From assembly GCA_044225675.1 (NCBI GenBank), contig JBGAIH010000007.1, positions 93,999 through 157,998 of the forward strand: 64,000 bases of DNA, given 5' to 3'. The notes under the pieces were generated by a model that had not been told where the DNA came from, ran no database searches, and saw only the letters and a program-made list of their open reading frames with translations. The position numbers and the translations under genes were made by a program. This stretch comes from JACMQX01 sp044225675 (lineage in GTDB: Bacteria; Pseudomonadota; Gammaproteobacteria; Burkholderiales; Burkholderiaceae_C). Below are positions 56,459-64,000 of the stretch, piece after piece (the first letter of the stretch is position 1; every line of letters begins with the position of its first letter).

Positions 56459-58234
56459 ATGAGCACCAGTCGCCCCGACACACCCGCCACGGCCCCTGCG
56501 AGTACGGCCATCACGGCCTCCGCAACGCGGACCGGCGCGTGGCTGGCCCTGGCACTGGCCTGCGCGCTCTCCTACCTCTGGGGCCTGGACGGGCTGTACG
56601 TCCCCAAGTTCGGCGACGAGATGGTCTACACCCAGATCGCCCGCAGCACGGCGGCCTCGGGCCAGTGGCTACCGCTGCAAAGCGAGTACGCCCACATGCG
56701 CAACACCAAGCCCCCGTTGCTGTTCTGGCAGGCCATGGTCGCCGGCCAGTGGGGAGCCGACTGGCGCCTGGGCGCGCTGCGCCTGCCGAGCGTGCTCTAC
56801 ACCTGGGGCACCGCCCTGATGGTCGCGCTGCTGTCGGCGCGCCTGTGGCTGCTGCGGGAAGGGGCTGGCGCGCAGGCAAGGCGCGACGCCTGGGTCGCCG
56901 GCGCCATCGGGGCCGCAGCCTTCCTGCTGTTCTTCACCACCATCCGCTACAACCGCACCTACCTCACGAGCGGACCCGAGACCTTCTGGATGTTCGGCGT
57001 CATCGCGGCCATCGCATGGCAGCCGGCACGCGTGCTGGCTTCGCGCTGGGCCTTCCCGGTGCTTGCAGGCGTCGCCATCGGCCTGGCCTGCCTGTACAAG
57101 TCCTTCGTGCTGGCGGCCCCTATGGGCCTGGCGCTGCTGCTGTGCCATCTGCTGGCGCATCCGCCCGGCGAGCGGCCGGCGCTGCGCCTGCCCCGGCTCT
57201 GGGCTGCCGGCTGGCGCAGCGCGGTGAGCGCAGCCATTGGTGTGGGCCTGTTCGGCCTGTGGTTCGCGCTCGACCCGGATCCGACCGCAGTCTGGAAGGA
57301 GTTCATCCTCGGCGAGAACGCGCGGCGCATCCAGGGCGCAGCAGGCTATGTGGGTACCGCCCTGGCCGAACGCAACGGCGTGTGGGTGATCCTGAGCGCC
57401 TGCTTCACCAACGCGGGCCTGCTGCTGCCGCTGGTGGCCGGCATGGTCCTGGCAGCGTGGCGCGCGGCGCGGCGCGGCGAGCCGGTCAGTGCGTCCGAGA
57501 AGGTGCTCTGGCTCTGGCTGCTGGCACTGACGCTGTTCTTTCTCGTGCCCAGCCAGCGCACCGCCCGCTACCTGATCCCGGCCATGCCGGCCGTGGCCAT
57601 CCTGATCGCGCTCTACCGGCACCGGCTGGCCCGCAGCGGCTTCGTGGTCACGGCCGTGCTCGGCGCGGCGCTGGCCGGGGTGCTGGCGGTCGCGGCCTGG
57701 GGAAGCATCCGCGCCAGCGGCGACCCGAACCTGTATCCCGCAGCGTTCTGGCTGCTTCCGGCCGGCGCGCTGGCGGCAGCGGCGGCCAGCCTGATGCGGC
57801 GCGACTGGAGCGCGCCGGCCAGCCTGGTATCGGCCTGGCTCGCCTTTCTCACGCTCACCGGCGTTCAGGCTCCTTTCAACGGGCCTGCCGGCCAGTTCAG
57901 TGCCGCGACGGTCGAGCGCATGCGCGGCCAACCGGTGGCCCTGGCCTTCCAGTTCTATGGCCAGGAAGAGGCCTACCACTTCGTGCTGCCGGGCGCTGCG
58001 CTGGCGCCCCGCCTCGGCCCGCCCGCGCGCGACGAGGCCGAGGTGCAGGCCCTGCTGGTCCGGGCTCCTTATGCCATCGTGATCCGCTGGCCCGGCCAGC
58101 CGGTCTGCCAGCAGTGCCGCATCGTGGATGCCCGCTGGGTGCCCGAACCGCGCCCCGGCGCACCTCGGATGGACGCACTGCGCCGCCCCGCCGACTACTG
58201 GCTGGCGCGGGAGTACCTTGTCGCACGTCCCTGA
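56459..58234 (+). CDS. Membrane glycosyltransferase of the ArnT/PMT (GT39/GT83) type
   Basis: A 591-residue GT-C enzyme with about 11-12 hydrophobic segments. The catalytic acidic pair after helix 1 is KFGDEMVYTQ (D53-E54), and NTKPPLLFWQAM is the classic ArnT/PMT periplasmic motif. It should transfer a sugar from a polyprenyl-phosphate donor to lipid A, LPS or protein on the periplasmic side. It follows the GtrA gene by three bases, completing a GT9-GtrA-GT39 operon. Confidence 0.9.
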   Translation: MSTSRPDTPATAPASTAITASATRTGAWLALALACALSYLWGLDGLYVPKFGDEMVYTQIARSTAASGQWLPLQSEYAHMRNTKPPLLFWQAMVAGQWGADWRLGALRLPSVLYTWGTALMVALLSARLWLLREGAGAQARRDAWVAGAIGAAAFLLFFTTIRYNRTYLTSGPETFWMFGVIAAIAWQPARVLASRWAFPVLAGVAIGLACLYKSFVLAAPMGLALLLCHLLAHPPGERPALRLPRLWAAGWRSAVSAAIGVGLFGLWFALDPDPTAVWKEFILGENARRIQGAAGYVGTALAERNGVWVILSACFTNAGLLLPLVAGMVLAAWRAARRGEPVSASEKVLWLWLLALTLFFLVPSQRTARYLIPAMPAVAILIALYRHRLARSGFVVTAVLGAALAGVLAVAAWGSIRASGDPNLYPAAFWLLPAGALAAAAASLMRRDWSAPASLVSAWLAFLTLTGVQAPFNGPAGQFSAATVERMRGQPVALAFQFYGQEEAYHFVLPGAALAPRLGPPARDEAEVQALLVRAPYAIVIRWPGQPVCQQCRIVDARWVPEPRPGAPRMDALRRPADYWLAREYLVARP

Positions 58235-58319
58235 GCCCGTTCCTGCGCCCGTCCGTTCATCCGTCGCTGGACCCGCCTTGGCCAGCGCGCCCGCGATCCG
58301 GGTGGGCCAGCCCGTTTCC

Positions 58320-58347
58320 TTGCCTGACCCGGCCAAAGGGCTATAAT
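58320..58347 (+). promoter_or_regulatory. Sigma-70 promoter upstream of rpsU
   Basis: TTGCCT (58320-58325) and a perfect TATAAT (58342-58347) with a 16-base spacer. The start would be near 58354, giving a leader of about 120 bases. Confidence 0.72.
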
Positions 58348-58367
58348 CTCGGGCTTTGCTGGCAAAT

Positions 58368-58398
58368 CCCCAACGGCCTGATCAACTTTTAGTTGGGG
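58368..58398 (+). promoter_or_regulatory. Hairpin in the rpsU leader
   Basis: CCCCAAC (58368-58374) and GTTGGGG (58392-58398) pair perfectly around a 17-base loop. A shorter CAAC/GTTG stem inside (58383-58386 with 58392-58395) would be an exclusive alternative. This may be a site for control of rpsU; no known motif is recognised. Confidence 0.45.
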
Positions 58399-58474
58399 AA
58401 CACCGCAGTCATGGCGCGACGGGCCCGATCTTCCCTTGCACCCTCTGGCCGCACAAATCGGAAACTTTGACGCA

Positions 58475-58687
58475 ATGACGACCATCCGTGTAAAAGAGAA
58501 CGAGCCGTTTGACGTGGCTCTGCGCCGCTTCAAGCGCACCATCGAAAAACTGGGCCTGCTGACCGACCTGCGCGCCCGCGAGTTCTACGAGAAGCCCACC
58601 GCCGAACGCAAGCGCAAGAAGGCAGCCGCCGTCAAGCGCCATTACAAGCGCGTTCGCAGCATGCAGCTGCCCAAGAAGCTGTACTGA
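58475..58687 (+). CDS. rpsU: 30S ribosomal protein S21
   Basis: A 70-residue basic ribosomal protein. It begins [21 protein letters not shown] and ends with a lysine/arginine-rich helix [16 protein letters not shown]. It promotes mRNA binding to the 30S subunit. It is followed by a terminator and by yqeY, a usual neighbour. Confidence 0.97.
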
Positions 58688-58713
58688 GCACCGGGCCTTT
58701 CGGCCCCCGGAAC

Positions 58714-58770
58714 GCCCGCTGAGGGCTTCCCACCAAAGCTCGCCTGGGGACGCTCAAGCGGGCTTTTTTG
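58714..58770 (+). terminator. Terminator after rpsU
   Basis: GCCCGCTGAG (58714-58723) and CTCAAGCGGGC (58753-58763) pair with a single bulged A, followed by six T. It separates rpsU from yqeY, so yqeY needs readthrough or its own promoter. Confidence 0.82.
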
Positions 58771-58886
58771 TTTCCGTCAGGGCCTGGGTCCCTCGCCTGT
58801 ATCGCCTTCAAGCCTCGCGCGAAGGCAGCCGTTTCGACCGGACCTGCCCGCAATTTCCGCCTTTCCCCCCTTCACCGGATGCCGCC

Positions 58887-59333
58887 ATGAGCCTCAAAGA
58901 CCAGATCACCGAAGACATGAAGACCGCCATGCGCGCCAAGGACAGCGAGCGCCTGGGCACCATCCGCCTGCTTCTGGCGGCGCTCAAGCAGAAGGAAGTC
59001 GACGAGCGCGTGGTGCTGGACGACGCAGCCGTGATCGCCATCGTCGACAAGCTGATCAAGCAGCGCAAGGACTCGATCGATGCCTTCGTCAAGGCCGACC
59101 GCAAGGACCTGGCCGACAAGGAGTCCGCCGAGCTGGTGGTGCTGCAGGCCTATCTGCCGGCCCGCCTGTCGGCCGACGAGGTGGCCGCTGAAGTCAAGGC
59201 CATCGTCGCCGAACTCGGCGCCAAGGGGCCCGGCGACATGGGCAAGGTCATGGGCGCCGTCAAGACCCGCCTGGCCGGCAAGGCCGACATGGGCCAGGTC
59301 AGCGCCGCGGTCAAGGCGGCCCTGGCGGGTTGA
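58887..59333 (+). CDS. yqeY: GatB/YqeY domain-containing protein
   Basis: A 148-residue helical protein homologous to the tRNA-interacting tail domain of GatB. The opening MSLKDQITEDMKTAMRAKDSERLGTIRLLLAALKQKE and the closing GPGDMGKVMGAVKTRLAGKADMGQVSAAVK (core pieces RLGTIRLLLAALK and DMGKVMGAVK) are typical. It usually lies between rpsU and dnaG; here no dnaG follows and the next gene is pmbA on the other strand. Possible tRNA-linked role, not proven. Confidence 0.93.
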   Translation: MSLKDQITEDMKTAMRAKDSERLGTIRLLLAALKQKEVDERVVLDDAAVIAIVDKLIKQRKDSIDAFVKADRKDLADKESAELVVLQAYLPARLSADEVAAEVKAIVAELGAKGPGDMGKVMGAVKTRLAGKADMGQVSAAVKAALAG

Positions 59334-59466
59334 CGCTCAGCCCAGCCCTCGCGGGCTGGAGGCCGGACGCCCTCACAGGTTGAAGCGCCGGCCGCCACCC
59401 CAGGCGCAAGCCCGGGCCACCACCGAGGGTCGAATCCCCTGGCCACAACCGAGGGTCAAAACCCTC

Positions 59467-60849
59467 TCAGGACCCAGCCACCTTCATGCGGTTGATCAGC
59501 ACCGAGCCCACGGTCTTGGCGCCGTAGTTGTAGGCGTCGGCGCCGATCGCCTCGATGCCCTTGAACATGTCCTTGAGGTTGCCGGCAATGGTGATCTCCT
59601 GCACCGGGAAGGCGATCTTGCCGTTCTCCACCCAGAAGCCGCTCGCGCCCCGCGAGTAGTCGCCGGTCACGTAGTTGACGCCCTGGCCCATCAGCTCGAT
59701 CACGAACAGGCCCGTGCCCAGCTTGCGCAGCATGGCGTCCAGATCGTCCCCCGGCCGGGTGCGGCTCGACGCCATGATGAGGTTGTGCGAGCCGCCGGCG
59801 TTGCCGGTGGTCTTCATGCCCAGCTTGCGGGCCGAGTAGCTGCTGAGGAAGTAGCCCTCCACGCGGCCGGCCTTCACCACCTGGCGCGCGGCCGTGCGCA
59901 CGCCCTCCTCGTCGAACGGCGAGCTGCCCTTGCCGCGCGGAACGAACGGGTCTTCGTCGATGCTCACATGGGACGGAAACACCGGCTTGCCCAGCGAATC
60001 GAGCAGGAAGCTGCTCTTGCGGTAGAGCGCGCCGCCACTGACCGCCTGCACGAAGGCACCCAGCAGGCCGGCCGCCAGCGGCGACTCGAACAGCACGGGG
60101 CATTGCGTCGTGGGGATCTTGCGGGCCTTCAGGCGGCTGAGCGCGCGCTCGGCGGCGTAGCGGCCCACGGACTCGGGCGAGGCGAGTTCGTCGGCGCTGC
60201 GCATCGAGCTGTACCAGGCGTCGCGCTGCATGTCGTCGCCCTTGCCGGCAATCGGCGCCACCGACATCGAGTGGCGGGAGCTGGCGTAGCCGCCGCGAAA
60301 GCCGCGCGTGTGGGCGCTGAAGAAGTGCGACTGCTGCGCCGAGACGCCCGCGCCTTCGCTGTTGGTGATGCGCCGGTCGGTCGACAGCGCCGCGGCCTCG
60401 CAGCGCATGGCCAGCGCCGCGGCCTCCTCGCTGGTGATCACCCAGGGGTGGAAGAGGTCGAGGTCGGGCTGGTGCGTGGCAATGTCCTGCGCATCGGGCA
60501 GGCCCGCCACCGGGTCTTCGGCGGTGAAGCGGGCGATGTCGTAGGCGGCCTTGACGGTCTGCTCGATCGCCTCGCGCGAGAAGTCGGAGGTGCTCGCATT
60601 GCCGCGCCGCTGCCCGATGTAGACCGACACGCCGAGCGACTTGTCGCGGTTGCGCTCGACCGTCTCGAGCTCGCCCTTGCGCACCGACACGCTCAGGCCG
60701 CAGCCTTCGGACGCCTCGGCACCGGCGTCGGTGGCGCCCAGCTTCTTGGCGCTGGCCAGCGCCGTGTCCACCAGGTCTTCGAAGAATTCGCGGCTGTAGC
60801 TGAAGCCGTTCTTGCCGCCGGTTGCGGTGCGGGATGCAGGTTTGTTCAT
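59467..60849 (-). CDS. pmbA: Metalloprotease PmbA (TldE)
   Basis: A 460-residue member of the TldD/PmbA family, which works with TldD in peptide maturation and antitoxin or microcin processing. Family features are SVRKGELETVERNRDKSLGVSVYIG and the C-terminal GTGLFVIELMGQGVNYVTGDYSRGASGFWVENG pieces. PmbA lacks the HExxH of TldD, as here. The start is the ATG at 60849 (MNKPASRT). It is divergent from darP, 65 bases apart, the standard betaproteobacterial order. Confidence 0.95.
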   Translation of the reverse strand: MNKPASRTATGGKNGFSYSREFFEDLVDTALASAKKLGATDAGAEASEGCGLSVSVRKGELETVERNRDKSLGVSVYIGQRRGNASTSDFSREAIEQTVKAAYDIARFTAEDPVAGLPDAQDIATHQPDLDLFHPWVITSEEAAALAMRCEAAALSTDRRITNSEGAGVSAQQSHFFSAHTRGFRGGYASSRHSMSVAPIAGKGDDMQRDAWYSSMRSADELASPESVGRYAAERALSRLKARKIPTTQCPVLFESPLAAGLLGAFVQAVSGGALYRKSSFLLDSLGKPVFPSHVSIDEDPFVPRGKGSSPFDEEGVRTAARQVVKAGRVEGYFLSSYSARKLGMKTTGNAGGSHNLIMASSRTRPGDDLDAMLRKLGTGLFVIELMGQGVNYVTGDYSRGASGFWVENGKIAFPVQEITIAGNLKDMFKGIEAIGADAYNYGAKTVGSVLINRMKVAGS

Positions 60850-60914
60850 ATCGGCGGCTATGATACTTGGCTGCCCCCGCCGGGGCCGCCGCCCGCCAAC
60901 GTACCCCTGCTTCC

Positions 60915-61574
60915 ATGTCACGCAAACCCAAAAAAGGCTACTACGTCCGCGGCCAATTCGTCGCCGAAGGCAGCGAGCTCGACCTCGAACTGCGGCGCGA
61001 GCTCAAGGGCGACCAGGACGTCAGCAAGACCGATCTCAAACGCGAAAGCACCGAGCTGCAGGAACTGGGCGAGCAGCTGCTGACGCTGCGTGCCGGGCTG
61101 TTCGAGCGGCTCGCGCTGCCCGAGAAGCTCGTGGATGCGCTGGCCGAGGCGCGCCGCATCACCAACTTCGAAGGCCGGCGCCGCCAGATGCAGTTCATCG
61201 GCAAGCTGATGCGCAGGCAGGAGCCCGAGACGCTGGACGCGATCCGCGCCGCGCTCGACGAGCAGCACCGGGGCGCGGCCAGCGAAACCCTGGCCCTGCA
61301 CGAAGCCGAGAACTGGCGCAACGCGCTGATCGCCGACGAGACCGCGCTCGACCGCTGGCTCAAGGCCTACCCGGCCACCGACACGCAGCAGTTGCGCGCG
61401 CTGATCCGCCAGGCCCGCAAGGACGCCAAGCCGGCCCGCCCGGGCGAGGCGCCGCGCCATGGCCGCGCCTTCCGGGAGATCTTCCAGCTCGTGCGCGAGC
61501 AGATGTCCGGCATTCCCGACGCAGGCCCTGACCTCGGCCTGGGCGAGGGGCCGAGTCCCGCCAACCTCACCTGA
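60915..61574 (+). CDS. darP: Ribosome-associated protein YjgA (DarP, DUF615)
   Basis: A 219-residue highly charged helical protein. The DUF615 signature QFIGKLMRRQEPETLDAIRAALDE is present, with IRQARKDAKP near the C-terminus. E. coli DarP promotes late 50S subunit assembly. Start at ATG 60915 (MSRKPKKGYYVRGQF). Followed by mog after 14 bases. Confidence 0.93.
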   Translation: MSRKPKKGYYVRGQFVAEGSELDLELRRELKGDQDVSKTDLKRESTELQELGEQLLTLRAGLFERLALPEKLVDALAEARRITNFEGRRRQMQFIGKLMRRQEPETLDAIRAALDEQHRGAASETLALHEAENWRNALIADETALDRWLKAYPATDTQQLRALIRQARKDAKPARPGEAPRHGRAFREIFQLVREQMSGIPDAGPDLGLGEGPSPANLT

Positions 61575-61588
61575 GAACTTCCCGCGCC

Positions 61589-62218
61589 ATGAGCAGTTCC
61601 GCACCCCCCCTCCCCGCCGGCTCCGGCCCGCACGAACCCGTCACCATCGGCATCGTCTCCATCAGCGACCGCGCCTCCAGCGGCACCTACGAGGACAAGG
61701 GCCTGCCCGCCCTGCGCGACTGGCTCGGACGCGCGGTGAAGAACCCGATCACCTGGGAAGCCCGGCTGATCCCCGACGACCAGTCCACCATCAGCAAGAC
61801 GCTCATCGAACTCGTGGACGCCGGCTGCGCGCTGATCCTCACCACCGGCGGCACCGGTCCGGCGCTGCGCGACGTGACGCCCGAGGCGACGCTCGCCATC
61901 GCCGACAAGGAGATGCCCGGCTTTGGCGAGCAGATGCGCCAGATCAGCCTGCACTTCGTGCCGACCGCCATCCTGTCGCGCCAATGCGCCGTCATCCGCG
62001 GCAAAAGTCTCATCATCAACCTGCCCGGACAGCCCAAGTCGATCCAGGAGACGCTGGAAGGGCTCAAATCGCCAACGGGCGAGCAGAAAGTGGCGGGCAT
62101 CTTTGCCGCCGTGCCCTACTGCATCGACCTGATCGGGGGCCCGTACATCGAGGCGGACGACGCGGTGTGCAAGGTGTTCCGACCGAAGACCGCGATCCGG
62201 CCGCCGCGAACTGCCTGA
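61589..62218 (+). CDS. mog: Molybdopterin adenylyltransferase (Mog/MogA)
   Basis: A 209-residue MogA-type enzyme that adenylates molybdopterin before Mo insertion. Signatures: TIGIVSISDRASSGTYEDKG, the loop LTTGGTGPALRDVTPEA (TTGGTG at 85-90, D95) and LPGQPKSIQETL. The molybdenum cofactor it helps build is required by NasA in this window. Likely cotranscribed with darP. Confidence 0.94.
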   Translation: MSSSAPPLPAGSGPHEPVTIGIVSISDRASSGTYEDKGLPALRDWLGRAVKNPITWEARLIPDDQSTISKTLIELVDAGCALILTTGGTGPALRDVTPEATLAIADKEMPGFGEQMRQISLHFVPTAILSRQCAVIRGKSLIINLPGQPKSIQETLEGLKSPTGEQKVAGIFAAVPYCIDLIGGPYIEADDAVCKVFRPKTAIRPPRTA

Positions 62219-62288
62219 CCGCGCCGCAACGCACCGGGCCTCCGCTGCCTGTTTTACCAGCGCCCTCATGCACCAAGGAAGTACTGTC

Positions 62289-63716
62289 ATGTCCCTCGCG
62301 CTCCGTCCTCTCGCAGCCCTTTTTCTGGCCGGCGCCGCCGCGGGCCTCGTTACGCCCCTGGCGCTCGCACAAGGCCCGGCGGCGCCCGCCGTCAGCCAGC
62401 CGTCCGAACCCAGCCTGCCCTACGTGGTGAAGCCGTCGGACAAGCTGATCCGCCTTTCGCGCGAGATGCTCAACAAGCCCGGCGACTGGAACGAAGTGGC
62501 CCGCTTCAACCGCATGAAGGACCCGAACTTCATCAAGCCCGGCCAGCGCGTCGACATTCCGCTGCGGCTGCTCAAGTCCTCCCCCACCAGTGCCCGGGTG
62601 CTCAGCGTGTCGGGCGACGTGACGTCCGGCGGCGCGACGCTGGTGGGCAACGCCTCCGTCAACGAGGGCGCGCCCGTGCGCACCGGCCCCAACAGCTCGG
62701 CCGTGCTGCAGCTGTCGGACGGCACCCAGGTCAAGCTGCTGCCCAACACGCTGGCCGAAGTGGCGCGCAGCCGCGACTACGCCTTGCGGGACGCCTCGGC
62801 CAGCGGCTCCACCACCTGGTTCTCGGGGCTGATCCGGCTGTCGCAGGGGGCGCTCGAAACCCTGGCCGCCAAGCTGGCCAACCGCGCGACGCCGCTGCAG
62901 GTGGAGACACCCACCTCGCTGGTCGGCGTGCGCGGCACGCAGTTCCGCGTGGCCTTTGAAGACCCGGCCTCGCGCAATGCGCGGACCGAGGTGGTGGAAG
63001 GCGAAGTCCGCGCCGACAATCCGGCGCAGCAGGCATCGGCGAACCTGCCTGCGGGCACCGGCGCGCTGATCCAGCCGGCCGAGCGCGAGATCCGCGTGGT
63101 CAAGCTGCTGCCGGCCCCCGACCTGTCCGGGCTGCCTGCAGAAGTGGCGCTGCCTGCCGGCGGCTGGCCACTGCCCAGCCTGGCCGGCGCAGCCGCCTTC
63201 CGCGTGCAGGTCGCTGCCGATGCGCAGTTCAACCAGATCGTGCGCGACATCAAGGCCAGCGGCGCGAGCGTCGACCTGGCCTCGCTGCCTGCCGGCAACT
63301 GGAACGCCCGCGTGCGCGGTATCGACGCGCAGGGCATCGAAGGCTTCGATGCGGTGCGCCAGATCGTCGTGCGGGTGGTGGCGCCGCGCCAGTGGCGCGT
63401 GAGCGATTCGAGCCTGCGCCTGCGCGACGGACAGACCGTGCTGCAGCTGACGGGCCTGCAGCCCGACGGCACGCCGCTGGCGGCCGGCAGCTACAGCGCC
63501 GAAGTCGCGACCGACGCGGCAATGAACAACATCGTGGCCCGCCCCTCGGCCCAGGCGCCGCAGTTGATGCTCGGCGATCTCAAGCCGGGGGTCTACTACA
63601 TCCGCCTGCGTTCAGGCGGCCTGGCGCCGGACGCCGAGCTCTACCGCTTCGAACTCCCCGGCAACTGGGGCGCGACGGTGTTCGATGTGGGATCGGCTTT
63701 GCAGCGGGTGCGTTGA
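62289..63716 (+). CDS. Secreted LysM- and FecR-domain protein
   Basis: A 475-residue exported protein. A signal peptide ends ALA at residue 28. Residues ~45-92 form a LysM-like domain (YVVKPSDKLIRLSREML to IKPGQRVDIPLRLL). A FecR-type domain follows (~105-250; TSLVGVRGTQFRVAFED, VVEGEVRA), then fibronectin/beta-sandwich-like repeats. FecR-LysM proteins are found with two-component systems or type IV/adenylate cyclase genes in related bacteria; no partner is visible here. Start at ATG 62289 because AAGGA lies upstream; an ATG at 62268 lacks one. Confidence 0.88.
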   Translation: MSLALRPLAALFLAGAAAGLVTPLALAQGPAAPAVSQPSEPSLPYVVKPSDKLIRLSREMLNKPGDWNEVARFNRMKDPNFIKPGQRVDIPLRLLKSSPTSARVLSVSGDVTSGGATLVGNASVNEGAPVRTGPNSSAVLQLSDGTQVKLLPNTLAEVARSRDYALRDASASGSTTWFSGLIRLSQGALETLAAKLANRATPLQVETPTSLVGVRGTQFRVAFEDPASRNARTEVVEGEVRADNPAQQASANLPAGTGALIQPAEREIRVVKLLPAPDLSGLPAEVALPAGGWPLPSLAGAAAFRVQVAADAQFNQIVRDIKASGASVDLASLPAGNWNARVRGIDAQGIEGFDAVRQIVVRVVAPRQWRVSDSSLRLRDGQTVLQLTGLQPDGTPLAAGSYSAEVATDAAMNNIVARPSAQAPQLMLGDLKPGVYYIRLRSGGLAPDAELYRFELPGNWGATVFDVGSALQRVR

Positions 63717-63759
63717 AGTCCTTCTCTTCGCTTTGGGCTTTTGCTTGGGGTCCGTGATT

Positions 63760-63903
63760 GCTTCGCCCTTCGTTGTGCCGCGCGCAAGGCCGGCGCCTTC
63801 GATGGGCGCTTGGCTTCGCCTGCCGTTGCACCGCGCGCAAGGCTGGGGGCCCTTCGGTGGGCGCTTGGCTTCGCCCTTCGTTGCACCGCGCGCAAGGGTG
63901 GGA
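63760..63903. repeat. Tandem intergenic repeat, 2.5 copies of 53-55 bp, at the window end
   Basis: Copies begin at 63760, 63813 and 63868, each starting GCTTCGCC and containing the invariant CCGCGCGCAAGG followed by a CTTCG and GGGCGCTTG segment; the third copy is partial. Differences between copies are few (for example GTTGTGCCG against GTTGCACCG). No gene is seen from 63717 to the window end. The spacers are not unique, so this is not CRISPR. Confidence 0.8.
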
Positions 63904-64000
63904 GGGTGGCCGCAGGGGCTTCGCTGGAGCGCCCGCAGCTGCGCTGCGGGTCCCTGCGCTTCTCGCTCCGCGGGGGCGGCTGCGATCACTCCGCACGGGC

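Noticed and set aside
58887..59333. Part of a macromolecular synthesis operon rpsU-dnaG-rpoD
   Set aside because: No dnaG or rpoD follows; pmbA on the other strand comes next.
59415..59440. GGGTCGAATCCCC as the T-arm of a tRNA
   Set aside because: No acceptor stem, D-arm or anticodon arm can be drawn around it.
63760..63903. Window-end repeats as CRISPR
   Set aside because: The whole 53-55-base unit repeats; there is no repeat-plus-unique-spacer pattern and no cas gene.

Overview
The window is GC-rich bacterial chromosome with dense, mostly operonic genes and strong G/C third-position bias. Gene content and order point to a betaproteobacterium of the order Burkholderiales, most likely Comamonadaceae (inference). 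The main pointers are an intact nuoA-N operon followed by DUF2818, Nudix and DUF1178 genes, an rpsO-pnp-quinone oxidoreductase-tpiA-secG block just upstream of it, a pmbA/yjgA pair next to a mog-type gene, and a ybiB-cobA pair behind assimilatory nitrate genes. No phage, insertion sequence, CRISPR array or rRNA was seen.

Layout. 1-9.3 kb: a GNAT/PLP-dehydratase pair, an FtsX-type permease with a CrtC/AttH-like secreted protein, an MFS transporter, an ABC exporter and one unrecognised, compositionally atypical gene. 9.4-30.5 kb (all minus strand, so read right to left): rpsO, pnp, quinone oxidoreductase, tpiA, secG, tRNA-Leu(GAG), nuoA to nuoN, DUF2818, Nudix, DUF1178. 30.5-34.6 kb: aminotransferase, a LivK-like binding protein, a small Hsp20 and tsaD. 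34.6-49.2 kb: a complete nitrate assimilation locus. 49.2-54.4 kb: a nested inverted repeat, a sterol-desaturase-family hydroxylase, an HI0933-type flavoprotein and katG. 54.6-58.2 kb: a three-gene glycan module (GT9, GtrA, GT39). 58.3-63.7 kb: rpsU, yqeY, pmbA, darP (yjgA), mog and a LysM-FecR protein. The window ends in a dispersed-type tandem repeat.

The nitrate locus works as one unit. An NrtABC-type ABC importer brings nitrate in, NasA reduces it to nitrite, NirBD reduces nitrite to ammonium, CobA makes the siroheme precursor for NirB, and a NasR-type protein (NIT plus ANTAR domains) is positioned to sense nitrate/nitrite. The most informative non-coding signal is that both transcription units, nrtA and nirB, start with the same design: a sigma-54 promoter with the GG/GC spacing of exactly 10, then about 15 nt later a perfect stem closing a hexanucleotide loop with A at position 1 and G at position 4, then a second hairpin and a terminator before the gene. 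At nrtA the second hairpin directly overlaps the 5' arm of the terminator, which is the known ANTAR antitermination arrangement. Between the two units lies an unusual membrane sensor with a PilJ/NarX-like N-terminus and a CheA-like ATPase domain whose N-box asparagine is replaced by histidine; its role is unknown.

Other notable points: a hairpin in the pnp leader consistent with PNPase autoregulation, three proteins whose N-terminal regions carry tandem-repeat tracts, and a histidine-rich loop in NuoL.
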